A stretch of DNA of 7,121 nucleotides. Source: Clostridiales bacterium (GTDB lineage: Bacteria; Bacillota; Clostridia; Saccharofermentanales; UBA5734). Shown piece by piece: positions 5,832 through 7,121 of this stretch; the stretch's first letter is position 1; each line of letters opens with the position of its first letter. Position numbers and translations under genes: made by a program. The stretch covers positions 1 through 7,121 of the forward strand of contig SLHU01000217.1 in the NCBI GenBank assembly GCA_007135995.1. The letters run 5' to 3'. Below the pieces are notes generated by a model. It did no database searches, was not told the DNA's origin, and was given only the letters and a program-made list of their open reading frames with translations.

Positions 5832-6404
5832 TCAGGAACGCTGTTGATTAATAGCCATATTGCTGATAGTGCCGACCGGGCAGATTGCACACCAGGTGCG
5901 GGGCTTATAGACCCAGCCCAGAAGCAGACCAATCACAGTGGTTGTCATCATCATCGAATAAATACGATAGGGCATATGAATCACAAAGGCCGGCAGATCG
6001 GGCGCTGCCCATATCTGCGGCGCTGAGAAAGGCAAGCGGAATGCCATCAGAAAGCGCAGATCGTTGATCGCTTCTACTTGACCAATACCCACCATAACCG
6101 TTGACAGAAGCAGTACGGCAAAATTGACCAGAAAGTAAATTAAGAACACACGCCGGGCTTTGTGGCCGGTCATGAATTTTGGTGCCGGGCGGTTCGTCAA
6201 AGATCGTCCCTTGAACAGGAGATTAAATAGGTGTGCTCGCGGACAGTATCGCTGGCACCACGTTTTTTTCCTGTCACGATAGACAAGGACAAAGGGCACG
6301 ATCATACAAATAAAGCCAAGATACGCGAACAGCAGGTTAAAGAGTCCAAGCGCGAAGAAAAGAATAGTGAATATGTAATAAGGGAATGTTCTGTTTTTTG
6401 TCAT
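5832..6404 (-). CDS. Small integral membrane 4Fe-4S binding protein (NapH/NosR-like)
   Basis: A 190-aa membrane protein. Hydrophobic segments lie at about 9-42 (long enough for one long or two short helices), 86-108 and 148-166. Two cysteine motifs sit beside basic residues just after hydrophobic segments: WCQRYCPRA (Cys50, Cys54) and WCAICPVGT (Cys172, Cys175). They resemble the CxxxCP motifs of the NapH/NosR/RdxA-type membrane Fe-S proteins, which pass electrons at the cytoplasmic face. Positive-inside charge places both motifs in the cytoplasm, where together they supply four cysteines and could hold one cluster. The protein lacks a separate ferredoxin domain. The ATG at 6404 follows GGAGGTG (6415-6409), a clear ribosome binding site. 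It is divergent from the nucleosidase gene with 67 nt between the start codons. The partner and physiological role are not evident. Confidence 0.78.
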   Translation of the reverse strand: MTKNRTFPYYIFTILFFALGLFNLLFAYLGFICMIVPFVLVYRDRKKTWCQRYCPRAHLFNLLFKGRSLTNRPAPKFMTGHKARRVFLIYFLVNFAVLLLSTVMVGIGQVEAINDLRFLMAFRLPFSAPQIWAAPDLPAFVIHMPYRIYSMMMTTTVIGLLLGWVYKPRTWCAICPVGTISNMAINQQRS

Positions 6405-6427
6405 GTTACACCTCCAAAACAGTCCCT

Positions 6428-6433
6428 ATTTTA
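6428..6433 (-). promoter_or_regulatory. Candidate -10 of the membrane Fe-S protein gene
   Basis: TAAAAT on the minus strand (five of six matches) lies 24 nt before the ATG at 6404, leaving room for a short leader holding the GGAGGTG site. The -35 position (about 6451-6456) is poor and touches the palindrome at 6455-6469, so one bound factor could affect both divergent genes. Confidence 0.35.
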
Positions 6434-6454
6434 ACGCAAGCAGGATGATCACTC

Positions 6455-6469
6455 TGTGATATAATCACA
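6455..6469. promoter_or_regulatory. Perfect palindrome over the nucleosidase -10
   Basis: TGTGA (6455-6459) and TCACA (6465-6469) are perfect inverted arms around TATAA. The adjacent ATCAC (6448-6452) is a further copy of the right-hand arm and can also pair with GTGAT (6456-6460). The element lies on the -10 of the plus-strand gene and near the -35 of the minus-strand gene. The arms recall CRP or Rex half-sites, but the spacer is 5 rather than 6 nt, so the binding protein is not assigned. Confidence 0.5.
6457..6465 (+). promoter_or_regulatory. Consensus extended -10 giving a leaderless start
   Basis: TG, one base, TATAAT is a full-consensus extended -10. It ends 6 nt before the ATG at 6472, so transcription should begin at or within a base of the start codon. 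The -35 position is weak. No Shine-Dalgarno sequence precedes the ATG, which fits leaderless translation. Confidence 0.6.
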
Positions 6470-6471
6470 TT

Positions 6472-7121
6472 ATGGCAAAAAACTTAACCAGTCAGTCTAA
6501 TAAACAATCCGATCCTGAACTTCAAGATAATCCGGAAAATTATATTTTCTGGATTATCGCTCTGCCGGTTGAAGCTCGACCCTTGATTCGTCATTTGATG
6601 TTGAAGCGCCAGATGGATGAGCATCGCTGGCCTGTTTATGCTAATGGACGCCATGTGCTGATCGTCAGCGGTGTTGGTAAAGTACGGGCTGCGATGGCAG
6701 TTACCTGGCTTACCGCGAAGTATCATGACAGGCCGGCAGCCGGAATTATAAATGTTGGTTTTTGCGGCAGCAGCGACCCACAAGCAAAGCCGGGTGATGT
6801 ATTCAGGGTTTCTGAAGTGAAAGATATGGATCAGGACCGGTTGTATTATCCTGATCTCTTTGCTTCGGATACGTTTGATTTCCGACCGCTTCAGTGCTGG
6901 TCTGTTCCCGTCACCGATTCGATGATTAATGATTCTGAAACATCAATATTCTGTGATATGGAGTCGGCTGGTATCATGGAAGCTGTCAGACAGCTGTTTC
7001 AGACACATCAGGTTATGATTTATAAGATTATTTCAGATAAGCTTGACCCGGACAGTCTGCGTCTACGTGTATCTGATGATCTTCTGGATCACTGGCTTAC
7101 TTCTGGTCTGCCTGCTTTGGA
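6472..7121 (+). CDS. Nucleoside phosphorylase / MTA-SAH nucleosidase family protein (3' end outside window)
   Basis: An open frame of 216 complete codons runs off the right edge. It belongs to the PNP/UDP phosphorylase (MTAN-like) superfamily. ALPVEARPL places Glu34 where MTAN has its N-terminal catalytic Glu. SGVGKVRAAMAV (66-77) is the ligand-binding loop, INVGFCGS follows, FCDMESAG contains the substrate-binding Met163-Glu164 pair, and IISDKLD gives Asp189 at the place of the catalytic Asp of the SD motif. Members cleave nucleosides, by hydrolysis or phosphorolysis; the substrate here is not decided by these motifs. The first 24 residues are a polar, Gln/Asn/Ser-rich extension beyond the usual family start. 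The stop TGA at 6457-6459 is just upstream in frame, so ATG 6472 is the only start that keeps the ALPVEA strand. Divergent from the membrane Fe-S gene. Confidence 0.82.
   Translation, partial: MAKNLTSQSNKQSDPELQDNPENYIFWIIALPVEARPLIRHLMLKRQMDEHRWPVYANGRHVLIVSGVGKVRAAMAVTWLTAKYHDRPAAGIINVGFCGSSDPQAKPGDVFRVSEVKDMDQDRLYYPDLFASDTFDFRPLQCWSVPVTDSMINDSETSIFCDMESAGIMEAVRQLFQTHQVMIYKIISDKLDPDSLRLRVSDDLLDHWLTSGLPAL

Noticed and set aside
6455..6469. CRP, FNR or Rex binding site.
   Set aside because: The TGTGA/TCACA arms fit half-sites, but the spacer is 5 nt instead of the 6 expected for CRP or Rex, and no such regulator is in the window.
1..7121. Search for tRNA, rRNA, CRISPR array, insertion sequence, phage gene, toxin-antitoxin or defence system.
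   Set aside because: No cloverleaf, regularly spaced repeat, transposase or integrase motif, or defence-type domain was recognised by reading both strands.

Overview
The window looks like two pieces of unrelated bacterial DNA meeting near 2867-2897. The left piece (1 to about 2881) is GC-rich (38 of 60 bases are G+C at 301-360) and strongly prefers G or C in third codon positions. It carries a REP-like palindrome of the GTAGGAGC type common in Pseudomonas-like gammaproteobacteria, and its proteins resemble gammaproteobacterial arsenic-resistance proteins. The right piece (about 2882-7121) has lower GC and AT-rich gaps (18 of 60 bases at 5701-5760). Several of its genes have strong AGGAGG-type ribosome binding sites. 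Its gene types (PfkB kinase, aldo/keto reductase fused to a 2[4Fe-4S] domain, small membrane Fe-S protein, nucleosidase) suggest an anaerobic Firmicute, probably a Clostridia-like organism. These taxonomic readings are inferences from motifs and composition.

Left piece: a compact plus-strand arsenate-resistance operon, gapdh - arsJ - arsR. An operator-like palindrome (129-148) and an extended -10 promoter (154-162) precede a roughly 75-nt leader that can form two mutually exclusive stems, one of which hides the gapdh ribosome binding site. In the known pathway the GAPDH makes unstable 1-arseno-3-phosphoglycerate from arsenate, ArsJ exports it, and it breaks down outside to release arsenate. 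ArsR senses arsenite and represses. The arsR stop codon lies at the boundary with the foreign piece.

Right piece: on the minus strand, reading right to left, are a small membrane Fe-S protein (6404-5832), a ferredoxin-domain aldo/keto reductase (5567-4470) with a near-consensus promoter, a PfkB/ribokinase-like sugar kinase (4269-3256), and the first part of an amidohydrolase (from 3157) cut off at the boundary. The kinase and amidohydrolase probably form one sugar-acid or carbohydrate operon, preceded by a perfect 8-bp inverted repeat. Divergent from the Fe-S protein, on the plus strand, a nucleoside phosphorylase/nucleosidase gene starts at 6472 and runs off the window. Its consensus extended -10 ends 6 nt before the ATG, which predicts a leaderless mRNA, and a perfect palindrome lies over that -10.

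The most consequential observation is the boundary itself. It is either a metagenome assembly chimera or a real insertion of an ars cassette that cut an amidohydrolase gene. No transposase, integrase, tRNA, rRNA or CRISPR array is visible.
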